Shown piece after piece: positions 10,501-20,964 of a stretch of 64,000 nt of DNA (the first letter of the stretch is position 1; each line of letters begins with the position of its first letter). Below the pieces are notes generated by a model. The model saw only the letters and a list, made by a program, of their open reading frames with translations. It ran no database searches and had not been told where the DNA came from. Source of the DNA: Paraphysomonas bandaiensis. Its lineage: Eukaryota > Chrysophyceae. The stretch is taken from the NCBI GenBank assembly GCA_965644295.1, contig CBFFRP010000232.1, forward strand, positions 1-64,000, given 5' to 3'. The translations under genes were made by a program, and so were the position numbers.

Positions 10501-13500
10501 GAGCTTTCATCTGTTGAAGAGATGAAATCAGTCCTGGAGGCTGCTAAGGAGAAGGCAGAGCATATGAAGAATGATTTCAGAAACCGAATGGCTGAAGCAG
10601 AGAGACAAAGAGTTGCAGATGTGGAGGCAGCTGAACAGCGAGTAGAACAGAGATACGAATTGCGCATGAACGAACTTAGCACTTTACAAGCTAAATTCGC
10701 CGCAATACAAGGTCAGATGCAGGAGGCATTTCAGGACAGTGAGGCGGCAAAGCAGCGTGAAGAACTGGCCAAAAACTCCGCCGCCAAAGCCCAAGCTCAT
10801 GCGACCATGATGCGAACTGAAATAGAGCAGCTTCGGAAACAGATAAGTGACTTACAGGAGCAAAACGACGGTAACACAGGTACTGATAACGCAGTCAGCA
10901 AGCACTCTCAAGAGTCTATGATGCGTCGATTGGATAATGAAAGGCAATATTTAAAGAGTCAACTTTCCAGTGAAATTACACTGAAAAATGAACTTCAAAA
11001 TACTCTCACACACTGTCAGAAGCAGTTATCAGATATTCAACGACAGTGGACCGAGGACGTAGAAGTTTTGAAGGAAGCGAAGCGGCAATCGGAAGCAGAG
11101 GCTGTGCAAATTGAACAACGGTTGAACCAAAGGGTAACAGTTTTGAAATCTGAGAGCGAAAGAGCGAAGTCTCAACTTGAAGACATGAAGGAAGGATTCG
11201 TCAAAATGCGTGAACAGCTTCGATCAGAACAGACCTCTCTGGAGAATGCAAAGGCTGTTATTAAACGACTAAATGAGGAGTTAGAATCAACGAGAGAAGA
11301 GATAGCAGCGCTAAAGGAAGAAGAACAACGGAATACGAAAATGTATAGGGATCAGTTGGATGCTGTTACTACGTCAATGCGTGAAATGGAGGAATCGAAG
11401 TCCGAAACAATTAAAGGTCTTCGTGAAGAACTTAGCAGGCAATTCCTTGAAACTTCAACCGTGCAGAAGCAAAGTATTGTTCTTAAACGGGAAATCCAGG
11501 AAGAAAAACATGGGTTTAGTCGCAAGGTTGAAGCTATTCGCCTATATAGCTCTCTGGTTAGGTGGCACAATAATAATCTTGGACACTATTTTAGGTTGTG
11601 GACTAAAAATGCTAGTCTAGTTTACGCTGCGTCTCAGTTCCGTAAGAAAATGAAAGAAGTACTCAAGCGTAAGGATGAGGAGCATTCGAAAGATAAGGAT
11701 TATATAATCCATGTCACTCAAACTGACTGTGAGATTAAATTTCGCGAAGAATTAGAGGAAACTAAGAACGCGGCTAAGAAGGAAGTTGCGGACACAGTTG
11801 AGCATTACGAACAACTAATTGAAGAAGAACGAGTGCGTCATGAGGAACATGAACGTCAAGCATTGGCGGACAAAGAGATAGAGTGGCAAGAGAGTATGGA
11901 AGAGCTGCAACATGCGCATAAGAAGGATATGAATGATCTTGTTGAGCAGCATCAACAGCAAGTACAGGAGTTGAAAACTAAATTTAAAGATGAGATGTCC
12001 AGACAGACAGGAATGTTGCAGGATCAGGCCTACCGAGAAAAACTCGATGTTATTGACTCTACAACGAGAGATCTTACTGCCAAGTTCGAACAAGAGAAAA
12101 CAGAGCTCGAAGATAACCATTTCGATAAAATTCAATCGATTGAGCAACGTCATGTGGCTGAAATGAATTCATTGAGAGAGTCTCTAGAAAGCAAGAAAAA
12201 TGAAGAGATCAAACTTCTTCATATAGATTTTAGCAAGAAAGAAGCAGATATCCGACGAGAACTTGCCCTTGAAATGTCAAGGCTAGAAGCCAGGCTAGAA
12301 GATGATAAAAAGCAAGCTATTGCAGATTGCGAAGCTGAGACGGAGCGACTATTAAGTGAAGCCAGACAGGATGCACACATAGCATCGGAAGAACGTATAC
12401 GTCTCATGCGGGAGCTTTGGGAGGAGGAGCTGGCCGAGAAAATGAAAGCAAAAGACCAGGAAGCTGAAGCCAAGGCTTGCGCTCGTGTTGATGAAGCGAA
12501 CCTTCAGGCCTCCGAGTTGAAAGCGAAAGCAGTGAAACTTGAAACGTCGAAATGGCAGCAGGTTTTGAAAGAAGCAGAGAAGCGATATGCACTTGAGGTA
12601 CAGCAGGCACGAGTTAAAGGGTTTGCCGAATGTGAACAGAAACTACGGAATGAAATGCAAGTAGCAACTGATGATAATGCCCGAAAAATATTGGTCGCTG
12701 AGGATCGAAATCGTGAAGCAATGGACTCATTGAGGCGCGAATATATGGAGAAAATCGATAAATTGAAGGATGAGCACGACCTAGATACCAAAAAGGTCAT
12801 CAAAGAGACAGAGGAGAGGGTCAAAAAAGAAATCGATGATGGAATGCAGCTTAAAATTGCAGGTATTGTTGCCGAAGCACAAGAAGAAGTAAGAGTTCAT
12901 TGGCAAGAAAAGCTCTCCAGAGAAGAGGCCAGACTGGAGAGAATGAAGGCTGATATGTCACGAATGACTCATTCTCAGGCAGAAGACCGAAGGCATTTAC
13001 AGACACAAATAGATACTCTTGAAATTCGTCTTCAACAAAAGGAAATATCATGTAATGAAATTGTTCAAAAATTAGAGCAAGAAATTCAACGAGGAAAGGA
13101 TCAATTCTTAGCGAATCAGAAGAAGCTAAGAAAGGAACTCACTGATGATTTTGAAGAAGAGAAGGAGGAAATATTGACGAAAGCAAGAGCTGAGTGGGAA
13201 GAAGAAACCAGGAGGCGTATTGCTCACGAACGTGACCAAGTAAACCAGCAGTTGGATGTCCAAATGTCTGAAATGCAGGAGGAAAATGACCGTCTGATAT
13301 CTAATTTGGAGTCCGCAATGTCAGATTTGAGGAAAGAGAAAGTTGCATTGTCAGATGAGCTTGAGTCAGCGACCACAAAGCTTGAGAATACTGAGGATTC
13401 ATTGTATGACTCCCAGCAAGCATTCACAAAGCTTCAAAAGACTCACTCCTTGATGCTGTGGAAAACTGCCACCCGTGCTGTAAATATGCAGCAGTTGTTC

Positions 13501-14223
13501 CGCAAAGAATTGACTAAGCAAACGAAAGACGCAGAGTCGACATTAGCCCACGCCCAAGCGGAGTCGAAAGAGAAGCTACAAGACCTCATCATGATTGGGT
13601 TTAAGCTGTCTGCTCTAATTATTGACAGTGAAAAAACTCGACAGATGTTGAACTCCACTCTTTCGTCGTACAAGTCAGATGAATTAATAGAAAAACGGAC
13701 AGCTATTAAACTCTTGGAGAAAGAAGTGTCGCGCATGGCAGAGGAGAAGGACATGATGGAAGAGCAAAGGGATGCTATAGAGGACGAAACGCAGGAGCTA
13801 GAGGAACAGGTGAAAGATATGGAAGATCAAATCAGAGAGCACAATAGAGCTTCGAGCGTTATGCAGAATGGAAGAATCAATGTTGCTCATGCTCGGAAAA
13901 AGAAACGCTTTGACACCGAGCTTGAGCGAATGCTTGATTTAATTGAGCAAAAGCGCAGTCAGATTGCAGATATGGATGAAAGGATTGGCCGATTGGTGAT
14001 TACGAAGGATGAAAAGGAGTCAGAATTGGTAGATTTGGAGAAAAGCTTAGTTGTGATATTGATCGAGCAGCAACGACTGGTATTGAATCAAGTCGAAAGC
14101 TCAAAATCAATTGAAGAAAAAGCTAAAATGCTGATCAAAATGTCCATGCTTCCGTGGCCTCCACCCGAAGCACCCACCCATAGCGATGTAGAAATGGTGT
14201 TAGGGATAAAAAAGGAATCATAG
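7522..14223 (+). CDS. Very large coiled-coil protein (2166 aa)
   Basis: Five exons (7522-8775, 8834-8874, 8922-9215, 9266-9364, 9411-14223) join in frame to 2166 residues with a single stop. The ATG at 7522 is the first in frame. Residues 1-420 are not coiled coil and contain basic (KKKKNK) and Ser-rich linkers and a CGNCHAIC Cys cluster near 395-402. A low-complexity basic region follows (KSGGTTGKSLKGGKKS type). From about residue 610 to the end it is almost continuous heptad-rich, Glu/Lys/Gln/Arg-rich coiled coil, broken by a W-rich stretch (WHNNNLGHYFRLW) near 11570 and a similar LWKTATRAV near 13455. The design resembles centriolar, ciliary or cytoskeletal scaffold proteins, but I do not recognise the family; the N-terminal region gives no match I can name. 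Codon use is like its neighbours. Confidence 0.88.
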
Positions 14224-15387
14224 GCGAATAGTTTAGCTGATAAAACTTTCCATGTAGTGTATATGTGTCTTTTCGTAATTTAATGTTTTAAGGGATCTGT
14301 AATCGTGCTGGACCTATAGGGGTGATGTTAACGCTTGAACTACACTCTCCGAGTTGCATAATGATGTGGCATAAGCGGGTGGAAAACGATAAATAGTACA
14401 TGCGCTAGATAGAATCGGGAATATATTGCCCCTGTAGTTCCCAGGACCAGGTAGAAATATTTTGGATTGCAATATATATCGCAATTATTTATTTTTGCTG
14501 GCTACACGATATTTACTATTAATTTAACAAATATAGCCTCGCAACATATTGATATATAATATTGTTCATGCTTGTGTGTCTTTAAGAATATATTTAATTA
14601 ATCATAAATTACTCTTCATAATCACATGACTCATCTATTATTATAATATCGAACAATTCTGATACTTACCTGATAAAAACGCTATTCATGTTCTATATTA
14701 TTAGAATTCGTACTGTATCTGTCAAGCTATTCACCAAATTATAAACTCCAAACTGTTAAACGTATGCTGTACTCCTCGTACAGTTTATGATATTTAAGAG
14801 CATGCCAATGTAAATAAGCAAGATTCCAATAAAATAATCGTTATATCCGCCAATTTTCATACAATATCAAAATTATAATTCGATTTCAAACTATTCGACC
14901 GTCTAATGTTCCTTATAAATTGTCAAGTAATGATAAAAAATACCATATTTTGACACACTGAGAAGTTGTTAAAAAGCGACATATTTATGGTAGCAGGCAG
15001 CGGAAGCGAGCATGTGTATTCACCAGCGAACTCGCTTTACCACAGCATGTTGCTTGCTTACTGCGTTTGCTTTGAGTGATAGAGCGGTAGTGATTGCACC
15101 TTGATGCATGCGGTGGCGCACAAGCAGCTTTCGTAGCGTTAAAGTGTGGGATATCAGAGTTACGCACTAGTTAGTTAAATTGCAATGCTACATTAGTTCT
15201 GACTCTTACATGCCTATTGTCAATAATCAGACATTCCCTGCTGCGAGCAGTTACCATGTCATCTATATATTATATATGATGTGACCATAAATGATATACT
15301 CATGAGGAGAGGACACTTAATTAATATCACTATCTAAATTCAATTATTTCGATATCAACCAAAATATTATATCACGATTACTAGTAT
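14224..15387. other. AT-rich intergenic region with LINE tail
   Basis: About 1.2 kb between the convergent coiled-coil and ATM1 genes. The first 750 bases are very AT-rich with no coding signal. From about 14980 composition rises in GC and ends in a LINE 3' tail (separate entry). Confidence 0.6.
15094..15236 (+). mobile_element. 3'-tail fragment of a LINE family (copy A)
   Basis: Shares a core with 39899-40040 and with the 3' end of the LINE at 60437-60590: TTGCACCTTGATGCATGCGG followed by CGCACAAGCAGCTTTCGTAGCG, then CACTAGTTAGTTAAATTG, and an end near AATAATCAGACATTC. Having only the 3' end is typical of 5'-truncated non-LTR retrotransposon copies. The upstream GC-richer stretch (from about 14985) may be part of it. 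Confidence 0.7.
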
Positions 15388-17513
15388 CTATCGTGGTAAC
15401 TGATTAATTAGTTCCGCATATTTCCCTCCAGATCTCAGCAGCTCATAGTGCGTACCTTGCTGCACTAGTTTCCCCTTATCCAATACAATTATAATATCGG
15501 CATCTTGAACAGTGGACAATCTATGGGCCACTATAACTGTGGTTCGATCTTCACCAAGCGATTTCAACTGACTCATTATATCATATTCAGTTGCTGTGTC
15601 AAGTGATGATGTGGGTTCATCACACAGGAGTATAGGAGCGTCCTTCAGCATCGCGCGAGCAATAGCTACCCTCTGCTTCTCACCACCTGACAGCTTCATA
15701 CCACGCTCTCCCACAACAGTATTCAAACCATTTGAGACGTTGTTAACAACCGAGTCAAGCTTCGCTTTTTTGATCACATTATTCACTTCCTCAGTAGATG
15801 CTGAGAAGTTACCGTACGATATGTTATAGCCAAGCGTATCGTTAAAAAGAATCGTTTCTTGTGGTACCACGCCAATGGCATGTCTCAGAGACTCCATTGT
15901 AACCGAGCGTAAGTCCTATTCAGTCAGTACAACGATTATTAGTACAATGCTATTAGGAATTATATCACACACAGATCATGCAGGTTATGTCGTCAGAAGC
16001 TATGTCGTCCTACCTGTCCATCGATCGATACGCTCCCACTGTCGGCATCATAAAAACGGTAAAGAAGACGCAATATCGTACTTTTCCCCGATCCAGATGA
16101 TCCTACAATTGCTACAGTCTTACCAGCTGGAATAGTAAAGCTCAACCCATCGAGAATCTTTCGTCCATTACCACTCACATTACTGACTGTCGATTGACTG
16201 TCGTCCGGAGAGTTAGAAGAGCCTTGCACTTCTTCAATTCCACCCTCTCCTTTATTATCACCCCCACTCGTCGATGGTTCCCGATAAGAAAAGTGTACAT
16301 CTTTAAAGGTGATGGTTCCACCCCGAAGCTGCAATGCGGTTGCATTGGGGGCATCTTTTACTTCCGCTGATATATCCCGCAACTTAAATAGCGCATCCAT
16401 ATCAACCATGGACTGACGAAGCTCACGATATACCATACCGATAAAATTTAATGGGATCGAAAGTTGAAATAGTAGGCCATTTACGAGAACTAAATCACCT
16501 ACTGTTGCGGTCCCGGCTGCAATACTGTCGACGCAGAGATACATCATTGCGGTGAGTCCACATGAAAATATGGCATTCTGGCCAAAATTGAGGAAGCTAA
16601 GTGACGACTGTGTTAGTACAGACGCTTTCTGAAATGCAGCAAGAGATGAGTCGTAGCGTGCTACTTCGTGATCAACATTATTGAATAACTTCACAGTTTC
16701 ATAATTGAGCAATGAATCCATAGCTTTCCCACTTGCCCGATTCTCCTGTGAATTCATAGCTTTGCGGACCTGTATACGCCAGTCTGAAACTTGCACTGTA
16801 AAGGCTGTGTAGGCACCTATCGTCGATACAGCCACTACTGCATATTCCCATCCCAGATTATACACTAACAGGCTGCTCACAAGACCTACTTCAAAGGATG
16901 TCGGAACCACGTTGAACAAAATAGAAGTTAGGGCGAAGTTGATTGACCTTGAACCACGATCAATAACCCGAAATAAAGTACCAGTGTTTCTACTTGTATG
17001 AAACCTCATATCAAGGTTATGGAGGTGTCTGAAAACATCTCGACCAACATTGCGAATGGCTTCATTGGCGACTGTTGCGAATATTGTGTTTCTCAACTCC
17101 TGAAATCCAACAGCTGTACTTCGAGCAATTCCATACCCTAAAACAAGCGCAATAGGAAGAGTTTGTGCAGTGGTTGCTGGATCAGTCGGAATGGCACTGT
17201 AGACATCAATGAGTTCTTTAAATATAAATGGCACTGATATCGTTACAAGTTTAGATGAGAACAATAATCCCAACGACCCCAACACTCTGAGCTTAATATC
17301 AGCTTCATTAGGATGATTGGATGGCCATATATGTGTAATTAGTTCCTTTACGATTTTCACACGCGATTCTTTTTCTTTTTCTTTATCTAGTTTAGTGCTA
17401 TAGGATTTGTCGTATAGAGATACAGTAGCTGCATGATGCACGAATGAACTTCTTCGAAGTCGTCTGTTGCAATGATGCAATACAACTCGATGAGATAAAT
17501 AAGTTGAGAACAT
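15388..17513 (-). CDS. ATM1: Mitochondrial ABC transporter, ATM1/ABCB7 type
   Basis: Half-size ABC exporter of the inner mitochondrial membrane that supports cytosolic iron-sulfur protein assembly (known for the family). Exons 16014-17513 and 15388-15915 flank a 98-base intron; the product is 675 residues. The N-terminus is basic and hydroxyl-rich, like a mitochondrial presequence. The membrane domain contains [12 protein letters not shown] and [10 protein letters not shown], characteristic of Atm1. The nucleotide-binding domain has Walker A (GSSGSGKS), the LSGGEKQR signature, Walker B with CDEPTS and the H-loop AHRLST. A low-complexity insertion of about 35 Gly/Ser/Glu residues sits between the A-loop strand (HFSYREP) and the strand leading to Walker A. 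It shares a divergent upstream region with the POR gene. Confidence 0.95.
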
Positions 17514-18081
17514 TAGTAGAGTTACAGAAGGTATATCATTGCAATAGGAGTCCTATGGGAATAGAGTTGCATGCATGCCTGCTTATACAGAGCCATTCTA
17601 TAAGAAAATAATTCTAATATGCTGATACTGTAATACAGTGAAACTACAGTTGTATACTACAGTGCTTTCTATATTGTATTCTCCATATTGTATTTTCACA
17701 GTATATCAACGTATTATGAACATTCTCCCACCATCCGTTTATACGGGCTAATCCCCCGTCCTTCTAACTACCCGTTTATAAAAGTTTTCTACCATCCGTT
17801 TCTACAGACTACCAATCGTCCACTTCAACTACCCGTTCTTTTCTTTCTACCTCTTTCCCACACCATTCATCTATCCACTATGACTGGTGGATGTACACCT
17901 GCTGCTGTATACTCCTCCTACATACACCACACTACTCCTCTACATACACATACATACATACATACACATCCATCCCTCCCACTCAACTCCTCCAATCCAT
18001 CGACTACAAACCATCCTCTCATCTCATTCTATCAAACTTCCATTCCATCCTATTGTCACACAATTAATGTTACATAATAAA
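17514..18081. other. Divergent upstream region ATM1 / POR, pyrimidine-rich
   Basis: The part near ATM1 is AT-rich. The part near POR (17720-18060) is strongly C/T-rich on the plus strand and holds two imperfect 60-base repeats (separate entry) and a CATA microsatellite at about 17940-17970. It is probably the POR promoter and 5' leader. Confidence 0.55.
17728..17839 (+). repeat. Two imperfect 60-base tandem repeats upstream of POR
   Basis: Both units contain ACCATCCGTTT at the start (17731 and 17791) and AACTACCCGTT at the end, with CGTCC and CTTC between. The first unit runs about 17728-17777 and the second 17788-17839. They lie about 250 bases before the POR ATG. Confidence 0.7.
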
Positions 18082-18747
18082 ATGAGCTTTACATTCTCAT
18101 CTGAAGTTGTTATTGGCATATCTACTCTTGTAGTAGTTATTGGATCAGTACTATACTATAAAATATCATCCAATACATCGAAGAGTATTACAACTAATAA
18201 AACAAACTCAGATGTATCAAATGATTCAAATCGAGGAAGATCATATTCTAATTTAGAAGAAAAATATCCTGCTGGTAAAATGAGTATTTATTTTGGATCA
18301 CAAACTGGGACAGCAGAGGGATTTGCTCGTGTTATTATGTCAGATGCACATAAGAGTGGATTTGATGCGAAATTGATTGATTTAGAAGACTATGAACCAG
18401 AACAATTACAATCATGTCGTCTTGCTGTATTTTTAATTGCAACATATGGTGAAGGAGATCCAACTGATAATGCAGCCAAATTTTTTGAATGGATGAAGAA
18501 CGAAGATGGCAGTATTGAAGATGGCTTTTTGTCCAATGTCGATTTCTGTGTGTTTGGGTTAGGTAATTCTCAATATGAAAATTACAATAGAATGGGTCGT
18601 CTTATGAATGAGGGATTGGAAAAACTTGGTGCTCGACGTGTATTTCAGTACATGGAGGGTGATGACGATGCAACTCTTGAGGATGACTTCGAATCTTGGA
18701 AAGGACAGGTTGTTCCTGCTTTGGTACAGAAGTATCATCCACCATAG
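18082..18747 (+). pseudogene. POR: NADPH-cytochrome P450 reductase, truncated after the FMN domain
   Basis: Residues 8-28 form the N-terminal membrane anchor (VVIGISTLVVVIGSVLYY). The FMN-binding flavodoxin-like domain follows, with the phosphate loop GSQTGTAE, ATYGEGDPTDNA and FGLGNSQYENYN. The frame stops at residue 221, just after the domain. Full POR continues for roughly 450 more residues (FAD and NADPH domains), and none of these are in the window. The TAG stop is made at the duplication junction: its T (18745) is POR sequence and its AG (18746-18747) is PDI intron sequence. I infer that the rearrangement cut off the gene. A membrane-bound FMN domain alone could still fold but would lack its electron source. 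The ATG at 18082 gives the normal anchor position. Confidence 0.85.
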
Positions 18748-18789
18748 TGCCTCATCTATCTACTTGTGTTTCCTAATTAAGCATTACAG

Positions 18790-20038
18790 AGGAGTGCAGT
18801 GTTGAAACTTGACGTAGATAATTTCGACAAGTATGTTGATGGATCTACTAATGTTATGGTGAAGTTCTATGCACCATGGTGAGGTGTTTTGGTTATGTTA
18901 TCCTGATATAACACTTATAATGGTACAGGTGTGGGCATTGCAAGAGTATGGCCCCCGATTACAACATGGTAGCATTAACATTCCAACCAGAAGATGATAT
19001 TCTTATTGCAGAAGTAGATGGTACCGAGGAATCTGAGCTGTCTCAGTTATATTTAATATCTGGCTATCCAACAATTCTATATTTCCCAAAGGGGTCAAAC
19101 AACCCAATTGTATATGACAATGAAAAAACCGCTGACGCGATGACCAGTTGGATTAACGATAGGTTGGGCTTGAAAAAGAAGCTTCCATTGCCGATGAGTA
19201 GTGTTGTTGATTTGGACTACTCTAATTTCTATGACTTCGCATATGACAAGCATAAGGGGGTAGTGGTGTTGTTCTATGGACCTGGGTGTCCTGGTGGGGG
19301 GTGCAATGTGAGGCTCTTACATTTTTGTAGTAAGCTTGTAATGTTTGGGTGAAACTTTTCAGGCAATGCTGCACAAGATGGATCTGCTTGCCAATATTTT
19401 CAAAGCTGATAAGCAAGTAGCCTTCGGACGGCTGGACGGTTCGACAGCACCTAAAATAGTTCGAGAGTAAGTATTTCGCTTCGTATTTGTATATAAATTG
19501 TCAATATGAGTTACTCTTATTATGCAATAGGTTTGGTACGCAATATTATCCAGTACTAGCATACTTCCACAAAATCGACGACGAAGGTTTTGGTGGAAAC
19601 AAGGGTGCACCAGAAATTCACGACGGCAAACCTGACCTCGCAAGCCTTGTAAAATTCATTAACACTCAAGCTGGTACAGCTAGAACACCAGATGGAGGCC
19701 TCATTGAAACTGCAGGAACGATACCAGCTATGGAAGACTTGATATCGAAGGCGCATGAGATAGACGACGTTCTCGTGGAGAAAATGACTGCTCTAAGAAA
19801 CACAATGGCTGAAGAGGGCGATAATGTTGATTCTGCTGACTTGTACGTTTCATACTCAAAGAAGATTGCAGAACGTGGATTGAAATATATACAGCATGAA
19901 ATCGAGAGACTTGAGAAACTTTCCAGTAAGGATTCAACTGTTTCTCTCGAAAAGAAGACGCTACTCATGCTTCGAGCAAATGTGTTAAAATCTTTTGCAA
20001 AGAATTTTCATGAGCCGTATTCATCACTAGGACTCTAA
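18790..20038 (+). pseudogene. Protein disulfide isomerase, copy lacking exon 1
   Basis: Exons 2-5 (18790-18878, 18929-19307, 19363-19466, 19531-20038) are present and in frame, with proteins identical to the left copy where compared, including WCGHCK and CPGGGC. Exon 1 (signal peptide, start codon) and the intron 1 donor are missing, because the duplication joins intron 1 to POR at 18745/18746. The acceptor at 18789 remains. Without a signal peptide the product could not enter the ER by the normal route. A transcript from the POR promoter could in principle use this acceptor from a cryptic donor, giving a chimera; I see no evidence that it does. Confidence 0.85.
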
Positions 20039-20166
20039 AAGGCACCATTCTTAAGTAAGATAATTTACTTCAGCAATACAATTATATTTTCCCAACTTCT
20101 TGGCTTGTTGCGTTTTCCTGGTATCTCTCTAATCCGTCTGAAAGGTGCAGTCGTAGTGGTGTATGT
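20039..20166. other. PDI 3' flank shared by both arms
   Basis: 128 bases between the PDI stop and the copia LTR, duplicated at 5478-5605. It ends with the target-site copy TATGT (20162-20166). Confidence 0.7.
20162..20166. repeat. Target-site duplication, PDI side (copy 2)
   Basis: TATGT directly before the LTR terminus, matched by TATGT at 25680-25684. Five bases is the usual Ty1/copia duplication length. Confidence 0.9.
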
Positions 20167-20486
20167 TGTTAGAAATAGACATTTTTAGTAATAAGACCTT
20201 TGTTAACACTTATATGGAATATTATATAATTATAAGAGATACCATACTTCATTCATTGACGTTCACCAACTCTTTCTATCTCTACTACACCAACCATTTC
20301 TAGTACGATCTTACATCGTCACTATCTTGTACAGTCAGTATATTTCAGTTTTATCACTACAATGGCTATCATATTATTGGTTCTCATACTACAGCTAGCT
20401 ACTACTGTATTCTTTGAGTAACGGATATAATTCTAATATCTTGGAAACTACAGCTTTTAATTGCTCACAAACAGCAAAACTCAACA
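20167..20486 (-). repeat. 3' LTR of copia copy 2
   Basis: 320 bases, TG…CA ends on the minus strand, identical by eye to the 5' LTR at 25360-25679. Confidence 0.95.
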
Positions 20487-20613
20487 CTCCCTCTCAATTC
20501 AAAGCTGTAACACATGGCATAACTGACGGATACGCAACCACCGAAACCGTATAGGACAAACCGGTGGACGTATGGCTCCGACGTTTCAGCTAGCCTCTCC
20601 GTAGACAACACGT

Positions 20614-20964
20614 TTATGAGCCTCTGTTTCGTTTGTATGAATTCTCTCTGATGACATCCACAGATGACTTCTGATCTTCTCCTAGACATCTCTTTCTATG
20701 CTTCTCGTATATAACGCCACACAAAGATTTCGTAAATATGTCTGCAGTCTGGTTATCAGTTCCAACGTGATACAATATCGCAGTGTTAAAACGTCCTTCT
20801 GGATCTACATGTTCACGCACCCAGTGGTATTTGATTTCAATGTGTTTTGATCTTTTGTGGAACACTGGATTTAATGCTAGATCACGAGCACTCTGGCTAT
20901 CTAAAAAAAATGGAGTGGGTTCGTACAGTCGAAGTCCCAATTCGGCCAACACCCCCGAAGCCAC
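20614..20964 (-). CDS. Copia copy 2, C-terminal RNase H fragment
   Basis: Third frame segment of copy 2, holding the end of RNase H (DSQSARDLA, KHIEIKYHW, NQTADIFTK) to the natural stop. It is separated from the RT segment by the single-base loss at the G-run. Confidence 0.88.
   Translation of the reverse strand: MASGVLAELGLRLYEPTPFFLDSQSARDLALNPVFHKRSKHIEIKYHWVREHVDPEGRFNTAILYHVGTDNQTADIFTKSLCGVIYEKHRKRCLGEDQKSSVDVIRENSYKRNRGS

Noticed and set aside
12219-13754. Several antisense frames opposite the coiled-coil gene.
   Set aside because: Ser/Cys-rich shadow frames caused by Glu/Lys-rich codons on the coding strand.
17688-18081. Long N-terminal extension of POR starting upstream of 18082.
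   Set aside because: It reads through C/T-rich repeats and a CATA microsatellite and gives low-complexity peptide. The ATG at 18082 gives a normal POR anchor.
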